A stretch of 64,000 bases of DNA from Climacium dendroides (lineage: Eukaryota; Streptophyta; Bryopsida; Hypnales; Climaciaceae), in the NCBI GenBank assembly GCA_950106755.1, contig OX467087.1, positions 13,272,047 through 13,336,046 on the forward strand. The letters run 5' to 3'. The notes under the pieces were generated by a model that was not told the DNA's origin, did no database searches, and was given only the letters and a program-made list of their open reading frames with translations. Position numbers and translations under genes: made by a program. Of this stretch, positions 12,701-24,499 are shown one piece after another (position 1 is the first letter of the stretch; each line of letters opens with the position of its first letter).

Positions 12701-15700
12701 TGGGACGGTGAGTTCCAGACAATTCAAATGCTGATGCTATTTAATTGCGGCTCCCCTCAAGAAACTGTTCATTTTGATTCTTTACTCATTTCACACTTGG
12801 ACGAAAGCCTCTTGAATATCGGTAGATGATTATAACACATTTATGGTTGGAAAACGATCAATTCAATGGATCATATGGGTCGAAAAAAATTAAATTGGAT
12901 AAAAGAAAGTCTTCGAATGACCCACCCAAAACTGCTAAAGAAAACATGAGACCCATTTCGGCCCTCTAGGCTAGAATGTAAAGGGACAGACATAATCATA
13001 CCCAAGGTTCACAAGATTAGATTACCTTCTTGGATTCTCCTGATTCATTTTTTAGAATCGCTGCTTCGTTTGATTTATTGATGAAGACGCGAATGTCCTC
13101 ATCTGCGGTTCCTGCATGAAGCGTTATGCTGGAGAATTCAACACCACAGTACTTGGCCAGAACCCTAAGAAGGCTTGTTTTTCCACAACCAGTTTCGCCC
13201 ATGATGAGAACGGGAACTTGGGCCGCCACGCGAAGAGATATCAGAGCCATTTTGAGGAAATTGTCGGCAGTGAGAACATACGTTGGCTGAAACGACGGTT
13301 CACTTCTCTGCAAGATAGGCCACAGTTTTGACCAGAGCTCACGAGAAGACATAGTTGCATAATCTGGCATCTCTTTTTCCTCGTCACTAAACCTTTGGCT
13401 GCTGACAAGCTGCGTTATGGATACTGGCAGAAGGTTCATGTTTCTATAGAGAAATAAGACAGAACCCTCACTTTGGAAAAAAACCATTAAGTGGTTACTG
13501 TCCGACCACCGCAGCATCCCCTGAAACCTTGTTTCCATGGTCAAATCCGTAATCTTCTTCCCCCGAGATTGCTGCTGCTCATGAAGCCAAGGCTTCACAG
13601 ATCTCAGAGAGAGATCCCTGGAAACTTCCACAAGGGAGGTGACAAGACAAGATCGAATGTTGTCCATTGCCCTCATGAACTCCAACTGGCTAACCTGGAA
13701 GTAGACACTGTCAGTAAGGCTCCGCAGCTGGCAAGCCAAAAACTTCACGAACATTTCCAGGACAGTGAAGGACATGGCATTCACTTCCTGCAAATGATCA
13801 ATGAAGTATCTTTTGAACAGATCACGGCATTGGATCGAAGGAAGTGCTGTCACGTTACTGGCAGCTCCGCTGAAAATCAAGTCTTCACTATCCAGCTCCT
13901 CCGACTCCAGAGCTTGTAAATATATACACACCACTTGCATGTCGCTACTTGGGTCGCCACTTACTTCAAGGGAATTCAGATTCCATGTTATATGCTCTCT
14001 TTGGAACCAATCACAAACAGGGAGACTGAGAGCAAGCTCATTGCCGAGCGTGTTTCCAAGTTCAATTTGGATATTGGTCTCAGTGTTCAAGTGGAACACT
14101 CCTGCAACATCTGATTTCAAACATCCAAGGACAAGGAGCTCAAAAAGCAACACGTTGAAAGTCTCCGGATTCACCACACTTGAGATATCCAGGTGTAAAA
14201 TGCTCTCTGGCTGGAGATCCAATTCCTTCAGTTGGGAAACCAGTGAGTTCCGGGATGTGTTCCCACTCACACAAAGTGTCCGAACGTCGTCCTGCACATC
14301 ACCAAAAATAAGCTGCTGAAATAATCTTTCTTGAAGTCATCAGGATATAGTTTTCATAGTTGGTCAGAATTATTGAACATTCCTATTCTCTACATCGGAT
14401 GACCTCTCACAGAAAGACTTAGATAATTATTTGTTAACCAAACATACGAAACCTCTGACACCAAAGAATAATTGCTGCATTATTTTTTAATTATTTGATG
14501 ATACTATGTCAAGAAAATGCTTTTAACATAAGCATGCTCTCCCATACTACAATTTAAAATTCTCATACACCAGGAATCGAAATTAAATGGATTTTGGACG
14601 AAAGCACATACCGGTGTATGAATGCTGTTAACTCTTCTTGTCTTGCCCAGGCCAGGAAGCTCGGAGGTAATGACACGCGTGTTGGCGCACTCTGTTGGAA
14701 GCTGTCGGCGAACCTCAACTGAGTTTAAGGCTCCCATGTGACAGACCCGTACATTCAAGTGGTGAGAAACTGCAAGCAGGGCCTGGCTCTTGGAACAACA
14801 CACAACAGCGAGCTGGACTTCACAATCCTCGGAGATTCGACGATGGCGTTCTTTCTCCCATTCATGTACCATTTCTTGGAGCACCTTCAGAAATTGAGAC
14901 TGGCACTCAAAGCTTAACTTTTCAAAGTATGCAATGCAGAAGAGTCCCACGTCTTGCGCGGTCCTTTGAAAGAAACGAAGTAAGAGGAGATGGATTTCCT
15001 CCCACGTTGTGAATGAGCTGCATAGCAAGACATTCCTGGGGACATCCCTCAAGCTGAGACGCCTTTCGTGGAATAAACTCACAACGGCTTGCTGTTCCAT
15101 GTGGGACTCTTCCACAAGAGCCAGGAGCAGGGCTTCGTTGAGCCTTTGACTTCCCTCGATGGACTTCGACTTCCTTGATAAGACTGGTTGTCGGAAGAGA
15201 GGCTCCAGGGACTTGGCAATCAACTCCAGATCTTCACTCAACGGGGTAGGCACATTTCGTTGGTCCATTGAATCTCGTAAGTAATTCTTTTGGGCTTCTT
15301 CCAACGCCCCTCGTGGGTCCATCATGCCAGCCCACTGCAGAAGCTCAATACACAAGTCCTCAGCTCTGGTCGACATCTCACTGTGTCGTGTACCACTATC
15401 AGAGAGGACCTCAAGAAGCAGTCGCAATTCTATGGAACGGAAATAGTTCAGACAGGAATGAGTGCTGCGGGCCTGCTTCACAGCTGCATACCACTCTCGA
15501 AGCTCCGTCTCCACGAAACGAGCAAGGTTTTGCAACTCTTGTAGCCCGGACTGCGCCGGGTAGTAAAATTGGGCCCAATGGAAATGGCCTGATGCACAAA
15601 GCTCTGAGATTGAAGTGACGAGGCGCTCCACGATGTCTACTTGCGCAATGAAGAGTCCCGTATCCTCCTCCGTCTCAGCATCAGAGGATTCTGAAATTCA

Positions 15701-18700
15701 AAGTGCCAGTGGCTTAATTTAATAAGAGAACTTAATTCATGTATCCCCTTGAAATAAAATGACCTCAGAATTTACTAGACTTGATTTTTGACCGCGTAGT
15801 TACATAGATACGGGTAGACTGAAATAGTTGCTAACCATCAATGAATAGCTTACACAGATAGTTAAATAAGGGGAATAGGTCAATTTGCGATAGGCAGATT
15901 TCAAGGGTCTTTGAAGGCATGCACATGATGTTCACAAAATAAGTATCCACCTTACGTTTTTATAACAAGTAGAAAACTCCCCTCCCAGAAAACCTAGCCC
16001 CTCAAAATCCTGTCAATTGAAATGCCAATTCTAAGTATAACCTGCCTTTCGCAATGCAGCTAGATTTTCTAGAGCACCTTCAGGGCTCGGATTCTCATTT
16101 GCTAATTTTGACTCACGAAAACTGGAAGTTACAAGCCTACAAGGAAATAACCTTGCAATTAATGCTTTTGAAGGACGTTGAGAATGGAAGTTCTATGGGT
16201 CATCCACTTCCTGAATTTATGCTAATAGAGGAAGTTCAACAAATGAAAGCGGTTTAGTCACGAATTTATAAAACGGGTGTCTCATACCTGCTTCATCTGA
16301 TGTATAACGCTTGGCTTGAGCTTTATGCGTACTCAAAACCAATCGAGCCCGACTTCGCAAATCTTGCAGCTCGGCAAGATTATAGGTACAAGATTCGTCT
16401 CTGACACGGACCCCACTGTCGCAGATTGGCGAGACATACCGAAATCCTGTCTCAGAGTAACAAGTGAGTTTCACATCATATACAGTATCCTTGAGCGTGA
16501 AGTAATACTGTCCACCCCTCAAAATTCTCTTCATGTGGTCTTTCATTCTCATGCCTCGGTTGGCCACACTGGAAAGGAACTGAGTGATTTGAGCCACGTT
16601 CTCATTACACTTGGAAAGCTTGGCAGCCAGTGTGCTCGCAGATGCCAATTCACTTCCAGCGGACGTTTTTAACTCATTGAACATCACGTTCACCAATTGC
16701 AAAAATGTAGGTGTACGGCACTTCAAGACAGGGCGAAACATTCCTGAAACGTCATTACCAATCGAGTTTCATGAGTCAGCATCGCCGTTGTAAAACAGAT
16801 AATACTATGCACACTTAACTCAAAGGAGATCTGTTCGTTAGCCAGGCGAATTCTGAAGCTAGAAGGTTATGAAAACTAATAATGATGACACCTTCCAACT
16901 CTACGCTTTCACATGTATTGCAGACAGAACATAAACAGATTGACCCTGATAAAAGGCAGCCTTTGCGAGATTACTTACGATGGAGGTCGATCAAATCAGA
17001 AAGAATGGACTCCTGAACGAAATCATTGTCCGACCCTTCCTCGACGGCATCGATCAAATTTCTAAAATCCTCATCCACCTTGGCCCTCAGGAAATTGATC
17101 AGCGGCTCTGACTTGGCAAGTTGAATGAAAGCAAACTCTTCATTTCGTGAGATCCTGGCGAGGAGCTTCATTCCTTGCTTTTGATGTAGCTCAGTGAAAT
17201 CCTTCAAAGTGCAATGCTCGTCACATTGGCTCATAAGATAATTCATCTTCTCGACGTAACCCTCACAGGATTCATCGAACTGAAACAGATTTGCTACTTT
17301 ACGCAACGCTGCGACCAGTTCTTCCTTCGATTTAATGGCCTTCCATGCTTTAATCGACTCGATTATGTCTACTGTCTTTTTCCATTTGTTCCCCCAGCCG
17401 CTTTTGGGATCTTCCACCTTCAACTCACTTCGTGCGAGCTCAAATTCTCTCTCGATCTGAAGCTCATCTACTGTCACCCACACTGAGTACAGTTTTTCCA
17501 TACTCGTCTTTTCCAAATTTTCCGTTCCGCAGTAAGGCTCCATCTGTACGCGGTATCTTTGAATAGAGCTCGGTACCAGGTCTCCAGCTACCATTGCAAA
17601 GGTCGCGTTAGGGGTGGCATTGGAGGATGAGCCTTCGTCAATGTCTACGAGTGATGGGAGTTGTTCATCTTTTAGCTGTTCAAACAGCCTCCGGCACGAA
17701 TCCAACAAAATGCATCTGAAAATCTCAGATTCGTGTAAGAGAAGCAGAGATTCCAAATTATCAAACAGGGAAGGATGAACCTCCTGAGGCCAGTGCGCAG
17801 TTTTTCGCAGGAGTGTAGACATCAATGTCTCTCTCCTGGTAGTTAGGTCTGCGATCCATTCCTGAATTCCCTGAATAGGATAACCCTTTACACTCAAATA
17901 TCTACACAAGTTGGCGAGTCTGTCGCATGCTTGCAATCTCTTTTCGTAAAGCTCGAGGTTTTGGACTGCCTCATCTAGTGCAGAAGATACTGATTCATAT
18001 TCCCCTGTAAAAATACTGCGAAAGATTGATTTCCACTTATGACAAGTGCGTGACACACTCTCAACGGTACCCATGGTGACTTCCCCCACCACGACTGAAG
18101 AAGCAAAGGAACGACATGCCTCCCTGACTTTCTTATATATCCAATGCTCTTTGACAGGTGAACTCGGAGCAGCCTGTATTTGGAGTAAGCAACTTGCAAA
18201 GTTGGAGATTGATATGGTCTGGAAGGCTCTCTCCGTGGAAAGACTTTCAACAAACCCTGTGTGTTCAGCCATCTTGTTCAAGAGCGCTACGCAGAGCCCT
18301 TCCTGAGTCCTGTAGCCAAGTATTGGTACATGAGAATTCTTTTAGGAAACGAACAGTGGCCAATATTAATAATGTATGGACAAAACAGAGCGACTTTAGG
18401 CCTGAATCTAAAATAGAGTATGTACTGGCCAAGGCTAAAATTCACCAGAGGGAACACCCTCTCCATCACTAGTCTAGATAGCGTAAAGCCCCTGTTGAAA
18501 AAAGGTTAAGAAAAAAGCACTGGATGTTATTTCAACCAATTGGGAGTCAGGTTTGATTTCACCATCTCACCCTCTGAAATGCCGAGGAGACGGTAAAGGA
18601 CTTAAATGAACAGATACCAAGGCACAATAGTAAAACGAACTGGGCTATCCAGCGAACAATTGAATCCACAAGGTGCGAAAAACTTACTTCTCTATAAAAC

Positions 18701-21700
18701 TCAAGACTCCGTGTCCATGCTGAGCGCACAACCCCCTCAGAATTTCCTCGCTAATCGTGTCAAGCTCTGCGACGTTGGTGGCGCTGTGGATTTGCCGGTG
18801 CATCATATCGACAATTGTGTTTAGGTACTGCACTTGAAGTGTCTCGCCAAGCTGGCTGACCCCCGCTGACCCTACAAGAAATTGCTGAAGGCCTAGGCAT
18901 TTTTGCAGACTCGAAGCAACTGCTGCTTGAGTCAAGCAACTCCCAAAGGCACTGGATGCGTCCACTCCTATATCGAAAACGTCTTGCACACACATGAAAT
19001 AAGACAACGGAGAAGAGGATTGTCGTCGACTGAAGGACGCCAACAGCCATGGCCGTAAAACACCCTTACTCAGGAACTCCATGTCTTCTGGTTTGGGGTC
19101 TCCATCTGAGCACCCCAATTTCATAATGATGTGTTTGCTCAGGTAGACATAAGCATCGATATCAGACGCCGCAAATTTGAGGAGCAGTTGGACCTCAGCA
19201 GGCAACAGAGGCAGTGTAAATGTGAAAGGATATTCGAAGACAATGGAATTTGCAGTCTCATCTATGAGATCGGATTTCTTGGACATGGTTTGAAGAAGCA
19301 TTTCCACAATGTGCCTCCGAAAGGACGAAGCCAGGAAGGATGGTAGCACGCAGTTCGCATACGCTGGTTCCAATTTCACATATTCAACGATGAGCTCAAG
19401 ATGCTGCTGCAAATAAGTCGCCTTTGGTCGATTATTATTGCCTGGGTTCATCATCTCAGGCATGACTTTGGTAAACCACTGATGAAGACCATCCTCAAGT
19501 TCAGCACGAATCTCTTCTTCTGTATTTTCCGTCTGACCCCAATCTGTTGCGCCTCTCATCCACGCTTGGAGCTCCTTTGCAGCCAACAAAAACGAAGGAA
19601 AAGTCGGGGAAGCAAACAAAGCGATCCGAAACGTGCGTCTTCTCAGCGCCTTTTCTTTGCCGAATAAGTCGTTCGTCTTGAGCAAGTTTTTCACAGCGTC
19701 CATGTAGGCTAGCTGAGAGTTCTTTAGCATGGAGACCTCTCGCATGTCAAGCTGGAACTCGCTCACCTTCTCAAGAAAAATCCAACTGCGGTCATACCTG
19801 CACACGCAATGTTCTTCTTTGACTCCGGTGAAATAAAATTTGGTCCTATTTGGATCCTATTAGCACATCAATATGATCAATCAAACCTCACTTTAAATCC
19901 ATGAATGTTTAAGGTATCAAATTGGAGTTGCCATTCAAGAATAATCCAACTGGAAGTCATACCTCCCCAGCGTTTCCAGTAGAGAGATCCAGTCGTAAGA
20001 GAACCGAGAAATGCACATCACCAGCTCCGAAACACCGTCTCGAAAGATCTCTATTGCAAATGGTGGAGGGTCATAACCACACCCTGAGACAGAGACCTTA
20101 CTCAAACAGGAGAGGACTATTGCATATATATCATAGAGCTTCCCCTCTGCCTGACCAACCTCACGGCGAGTCAGCTCCTTCAGAACCTCAAACAGCCCCA
20201 GGCAGAGAAGAAACATTTTCATCCCAATTGTCTTGTTGTGGGCTGCAGCATCTGTATTTGAACCTCCATATTTGTCTGCAAGTCTGGCAGCCCAGCTAAT
20301 TACAGTTCCCAGGAGGGGTTTAAAGCCGTAATTCCCACCGTATCCACCACCGTATCCACCACCATAATTCCCACCGTAATTCCCATCATAATTCCCACCG
20401 TAATTCCCACCGTAATTCCCACCGTATCCCCCACCGTAATTCCCACCGTAATTCCCACCGTAATTCCCACCGTATCCTCCACCGTATCCTCCACCGTAAT
20501 CGGAACTGAAACTGGAACTAGAACTGGAACCGGAACCGGAACCACCTCCGGCTATGGAATATGCACCTCTAGAGTAATTCTGAAATGCTGGAGAGTCTTC
20601 CTGTTTAATTCCATGGCGAATCCTCGAGTATTCTCCGACACACTCGGCAATGTTCGAGGGATTGGCCACAAAGATTATTTGGGTCAACACAGCCAGCCAT
20701 TGCGCTACGCCCAGTGAATGATTCTTCAGTAACAAGCCTCTCTCATTCACCACATCAAACCGCAACAACGAAGAATTTTGAAGTCCCTTGACGGTTTGAA
20801 TTTCTACCCTTTCAGATTCAGGATTACCCCCACCCCGAGCATAACTGACCACAGCTCCCGCCATAGCTCCCGCCACAGCTATAAAGCGATTTGAGGAACG
20901 AGTAGAAACATGAGTATCGCGGACAGTGAGGTGGTATGCAATTTCAGTACAAATTCGTCCGTCTCTGTTGGGAAGAATGTCAGAAAACCAGAAATTGAAT
21001 TTTAAGCCCAAGTCTTCCAGAGTCGGTTCCAGATGCAACCCAACTGGTTCCGGGTCAAACACCCCTTCGATACCCTGAACCAATGATCAACAAAGTTCAG
21101 CTAGGCACAAGAAGAAAGGTAATTCTGAGAAACACGTGATTATTACAGGTTGAATGCTTAATGTTCACGATGAATTAAGGTTTCTTGGATTCTAGCCAAA
21201 ACCTAACCACTTCAGATTGCACAGGTCGAAGCTACAAGTTTGAGATCAAGCAAATGAAGCTTACTTTTTGAACCAACATCAAAAGCAACATTGATAACTT
21301 AAAACTTTCCATTACAATTATGGAAAAATATAATTGCATGCCAAAGATAATTCAGGTAAAAGGTGTCCAATCCATCCGTTAGATTGAAGCCCTGCTATTT
21401 CAAATATTTTAGCATGCCACATAGGAGCCATGCAAGCGCCACCTCTTCATGCTCATTCCTGTTACTTGGACTAATGTAAATTCAACATTGAACAAAACTA
21501 GGTGATTAACATATACGTAGTATATGTGTATATACACACATTTGCACCGATCAAGTGGAGGATTCCTCGTAATCACAAGCTTGTTGCTTCGACCTGTGCA
21601 ATCGGAAGGACGCATGCTATGAAACCGGTCTCGATACTGGGAATTCCTGACCTACAATAATGAAAGAGAAATGGAGTCAGAGCGTAATATACCTTATATT

Positions 21701-23759
21701 GCAGGTATGCTGAGCAACCTGAGATCGAAGCTGGGGCAACTAAGCAGAGCTGGAACGTCTTGACAATCCGTAGGTCTTCCGTAGCAACTTCTTTGTTACC
21801 CGAAACATGTGGAGAAACAGTGTCTTCTCTAAGATGTTCTTCATCAAAAGTTGGTGGCTGGTTTGATCCAGACTCGTTGGTTTCAGACGAATTCACAGCA
21901 ATCGGGTTAGATGGAAAATCTCGTCTTGTACTTGCTTGATCGTTAACATCCTCACAGTGAATTTTCTTCAGGCTACAATCGTCTCCAGTGCTCGTATTCA
22001 GATTGTTTCCCGCCTCTACTTGACCTTCAACCTCTTCTATAGCTGAAGGATTGTTTACAGCTCGTTCGCTTGCACAAATCGGATGGCCGTGCTCATTTCC
22101 CAAGAAGGGGGTTTTGTCCTCCATCTGGACTCGTTTCACAAGTCTGAACGCATCCAGAAAGTAAATCTCAACATCCCTTAAGGTGGGCAAACATAATCCC
22201 AACACTTTCCTCGTTCCCAACCCTAAAATCTTGACAGCAACAATGAATACTGATTTTGAGACTGAACACTTCCAAAACAAGAAATCTTGTGCTTGAAATA
22301 GTTATCTACCAATAGAATTTAATATATTCATAACTTCTGGATATTAAATAAATGCACTTGGGTGCGTTAGAATCCCCTCACTGTTGAAGAAAATTCCAAT
22401 GCAAAACGAGATGATTACACCAGGAAGAGGACCTTCTTTAAACAAAGGAGAGCAAGAAGTTGCATCCACCATCAGAAGCAATGACCAGCACTATCAACGA
22501 ATGGCAATAACTACCATAAATGGTTATTATTTTCGACCCTTAAGAGGCGAAAAAGCGTGTCAAAACAATATCCTTTTCAAAATACAAAAACAGAGAAACA
22601 CACTAATTTTGGTGCCCCTGTCCACGATAACTCTAACCAGAATCGGTAGAATTGCCTTTATCGATTATCATGAGTCAGATGTCTTACACTCTAGAGGTGG
22701 ACCTTATAAATTAAAAATAAACATGACTACAAAAGAACTGTTGCATGACTGTTAGAAGAACTGCTGCACGGCTGTTAGAAGAACTGTTGTTAAAAAATTC
22801 TTCCAAGTCTATGTCTTTGAAGTCATTTTCCTTTGCTTTTTGCTTTTAACACTTTGCTCATCTTTCGTTCAAGTTGAGTTTAACTTATAAGTCTTTCGTT
22901 GTTCATCTCTGACCTAATAGTTATTAATCAAGTTCAATTCTAGCCTTTCACCGAAACCTCCCTCCAAACCCAATGTTGTTGAACAAATGTACCTTCAAGA
23001 CACACCATACCTCCAACTAATGCAAACCCCTCTTTATAATTCAAAAACTAACCACTTAAACTAGTATTACTTAAATTACTGTAACCCTATCTTGTACCAG
23101 AACAGACGGAGACAAAACAAGAGTCCTCATAGGTAACTGATCAACCATTGAAGCAATCATACACAATCAGTTTATCTAAAATCTAGGTAAGAATATCTGT
23201 CAACACTTGTGATTACTACCCACAATCAATAAAATCCTAATCAGTCGATCTATTGGTAGGAACTCAAAGCACAACGTGTCGGTCTCCGATTCTCCTACCT
23301 TAGGAAGCGGCGTAACTGAAGCTGATCGCACATTTTAGGTACAATTCTACCATAAAATATCTGAGCAACCTACTCTAACAACGTTACCAAGATCTCACCG
23401 ACGAGGAAGCCGAATCCTACCGACAAGGAGGTTAGAAAGAGCAGCCAAAACAGAGTAACAGCAAATGAGCAAACCATCAATCGGCTATATCAATTCGGTG
23501 TACAAAAGCAATGAGAGTCAACCCAACACCAAGCGAGGCAAGTACCGACAATGAAAATCATTTAGAAATGGTCAGGAATCGCAAAGTATATGATTACGAT
23601 CGAAATTTCACTCACCTTTGGGGGACACAGAGGAGACCAAGGGCCTAATTGCAGTACAGTGAATTTTTCCAAGGAAGCTCCAGCTCCAAGACCGGTCGGC
23701 CCCGATCTTTCACTCGCCTTTGAATGCACTCTCCGAATTCTCAATTCAAGTGCCTTCAT
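226..23759 (-). CDS. RNF213: RNF213/mysterin-like giant AAA+ ATPase with RZ-type E3 module (about 25 exons)
   Basis: Phase-compatible GT-AG exons on the minus strand give about 4,960 residues; human RNF213 has about 5,200. Coding exons: 23759-23616, 22268-21693, 21074-19963, 19797-18688, 18309-16979, 16743-16288, 15690-14612, 14291-13026, 12631-12006, 11760-11551, 11378-11270, 10859-10746, 10582-10052, 9841-9549, 9329-8850, 8451-8289, 8078-7965, 7603-7278, 7131-4545, 4361-4094, 3769-3016, 2646-2364, 2123-1956, 1365-980, 622-226. Family landmarks appear in RNF213 order: Walker A GETGCGKT and Walker B FLDEIN (AAA3), GKPGSGKT and VVVLDEVGL (AAA4), VVGISNWSLDAAKMNRAI, FHGLRDFYALIKS, SLYDMLNQHY, an RZ finger, then the C-terminal domain. 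In animals the protein is a cytosolic E3 acting on lipid droplets and bacterial lipid A; a plant role is unknown. Least certain are the start codon, the junctions around 10052-9841 and 7278-7131, and the first two exons. Confidence 0.85.
4094..4361 (-). other. RZ-type zinc finger exon of the RNF213-like protein (exon 20)
   Basis: The exon encodes YKCSCGFQYFVGECGQPMES followed by TTCPDCKKPIGG and ends in SDRTQTG, colinear with the animal RZ finger (CPNGH, VGECGRPME, CIDC, PIGG, DRTQTG). The Cys equivalent to the proposed transthiolating residue (the C of GEC, about residue 4261) and three zinc-binding Cys positions are kept. The usual His of CxxxH is Phe here, and an extra Cys sits two residues after the first Cys. 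The phase-1 end joins the phase-matched exon 21 (TQTG-YIIDNVSRSDTF). Confidence 0.9.
4545..9841 (-). other. RNF213-like gene, hinge and E3 body (exons 14-19), no RING
   Basis: Exons 14-18 hold ILHMEAGR-CILLRGLERLWSSLYDMLNQHY, DPPFLNRFEKQVL and LLIIQADAIMDKEHIQHARFLVDK, each with a close counterpart in animal RNF213 just after AAA4. Exon 19 (7131-4545) is a single 2,587-nt exon of about 862 residues matching the helical E3 body. In animals this stretch is interrupted by a C3HC4 RING; here it has no paired CxxC motifs and no Cys-His-Cys core. The exon 19 acceptor (CTGAG/A at 7132) is the only in-phase choice I found. The donor at 4545 is a strong CTGCAG/GTAAGT. Confidence 0.8.
10052..14291 (-). 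other. RNF213-like gene, AAA3-AAA4 motor exons (8-13)
   Basis: Exon 8 (14291-13026) ends with Walker A GETGCGKT at about residue 2301. Exon 9 opens with Walker B FLDEINACDHLG and continues into AACNPYR and HPLPEAMLDYVWDFG, hallmarks of RNF213 AAA3. Exon 10 carries the AAA4 Walker A GKPGSGKT (about residue 2622), exon 12 the AAA4 Walker B VVVVLDEVGLAE, and exon 13 VVGISNWSLDAAKMNRAI, the sensor region. Lys and Thr of both P-loops and the acidic pairs of both Walker B motifs are intact, so ATP binding and hydrolysis by AAA3 and AAA4 are expected, as reported for the animal protein. Confidence 0.88.
20324..20505 (-). repeat. 12-bp coding minisatellite giving a Gly-Tyr-Asn repeat
   Basis: About 14 copies of a 12-nt unit (plus-strand sense CCACCGTAATTC with variants) lie inside exon 3 of the RNF213-like gene. 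They encode alternating YGGN and YGGG units at about residues 430-490, after a Ser/Gly-rich stretch. The array keeps the frame. Such Gly/Tyr repeats are typical of low-complexity, self-associating segments. Confidence 0.9.
22269..23615 (-). other. Predicted first intron of the RNF213-like gene
   Basis: This is a 1.35-kb stretch between the GTGAGT donor at 23615 and an AAG/TGT acceptor at 22269. It holds a plus-strand open frame (22384-22755) with no recognisable domain and a short imperfect tandem repeat (AGAAGAACTGTTGCATG type, about 22735-22795). I see no other gene in it. Confidence 0.5.
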
Positions 23760-23763
23760 TCCC

Positions 23764-23797
23764 TCACACAAGCACACACACAAACACACACACAACC
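23764..23797. repeat. CA/TG-rich microsatellite upstream of the predicted RNF213-like start
   Basis: An impure CA repeat (ACACACAAACACACACACA type) lies just upstream of the predicted start codon at 23759, so it is in the probable 5' UTR or an upstream intron of the giant gene. Confidence 0.8.
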
Positions 23798-24085
23798 ACG
23801 TCAGTAGTATGATCTCCACATCAACCAAACGATCGTCGGTACAAACCAAAGACATGAAAGAGTTCCAAACTAAACATACCTGTAACTAACGTACTCACAC
23901 CCCATAAAATCAGGCATAGACTTCAAGAATCCAAGCTGCAACATCACAGTCAAGCTTTCACACAACAAAAGCACCTCCACTCACATGGTGAGAGCACCTA
24001 TTGAAGCAAAGATGGCTTCTTGAATTGATGGTACACAGCCGCCAACAATTGTCGGCAGGTTCGCCCCATTGATCTAGTCTTACCA

Positions 24086-24481
24086 TTAGAAATACAGACA
24101 AATGAATGCAACGTACAGCGCTAGAATCGCTTGCTTGTCACCTTCGGGATATTTACAAAAGCGAACCCCACCACAAATTACTCTAATACTCTCCCACTGA
24201 CGCGCTAGAGTAGCTTGTAGACTGAAAGCATCCTCAGCAGGAAGGCCAAACGGCGCTGGGTGCAATTCCACATCAGTCCCAATGCAAAACTCCATGGATT
24301 CCTGGATACTGACTGACAACGCGCATGGACCAGATAAAAAAAAATTTTGCGGGACAGTGCTGGACAAAGCACAGTTACAAGAACAAGGTGCAATTAAGGA
24401 ATTCACATGGAAGTTACCATTGAATAGGTCAGATTTTCTGAGTGTAGTCTGCCAGTTACAGACACGGATTAGGTCTGACAT
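24086..24481 (-). CDS. Hypothetical 131-residue ORF, possible upstream exon of the RNF213-like gene
   Basis: The ORF starts at ATG 24481 and has balanced composition (MSDLIRVCNWQTTLRKSDLF...). I recognise no domain. It is on the same strand and 330 bp upstream of the predicted first exon of the giant gene. A GTAATT donor after ATLARQWESIR would join that gene in phase, so it may be a missed 5' exon, a small separate gene, or chance. Transcript data would decide. Confidence 0.3.
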   Translation of the reverse strand: MSDLIRVCNWQTTLRKSDLFNGNFHVNSLIAPCSCNCALSSTVPQNFFLSGPCALSVSIQESMEFCIGTDVELHPAPFGLPAEDAFSLQATLARQWESIRVICGGVRFCKYPEGDKQAILALYVAFICLYF

Positions 24482-24499
24482 TGTGTGAAAGCTGCAGTT

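Larger units (their letters stand above)
14612..23759 (-). other. RNF213-like gene, N-terminal region (exons 1-7)
   Basis: These seven exons encode about residues 1-1936, the equivalent of the N-terminal arm, linker and first, degenerate AAA modules. Exon 1 starts at the ATG at 23759 and ends in a strong AAG/GTGAGT donor at 23616. Exon 2 is polar, rich in E, S and N, and probably disordered. Exon 3 carries a Ser-rich stretch and a Gly-Tyr-Asn repeat. Exons 4 and 5 contain the family-like LLETLGRYDRSW and QLAYMDAVK strings. Exon 7 ends with ITSELPGLGKT, a possible Walker A of AAA2, at about residue 1925. All six junctions keep phase. The N-terminus has no match I recognise, so exons 1 and 2 are inference from splice sites and open frame. 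Confidence 0.65.

Noticed and set aside
22384..22755. Plus-strand open frame of 123 codons
   Set aside because: It lies in the predicted first intron of the RNF213-like gene on the opposite strand, has no recognisable motif and has low-complexity composition.
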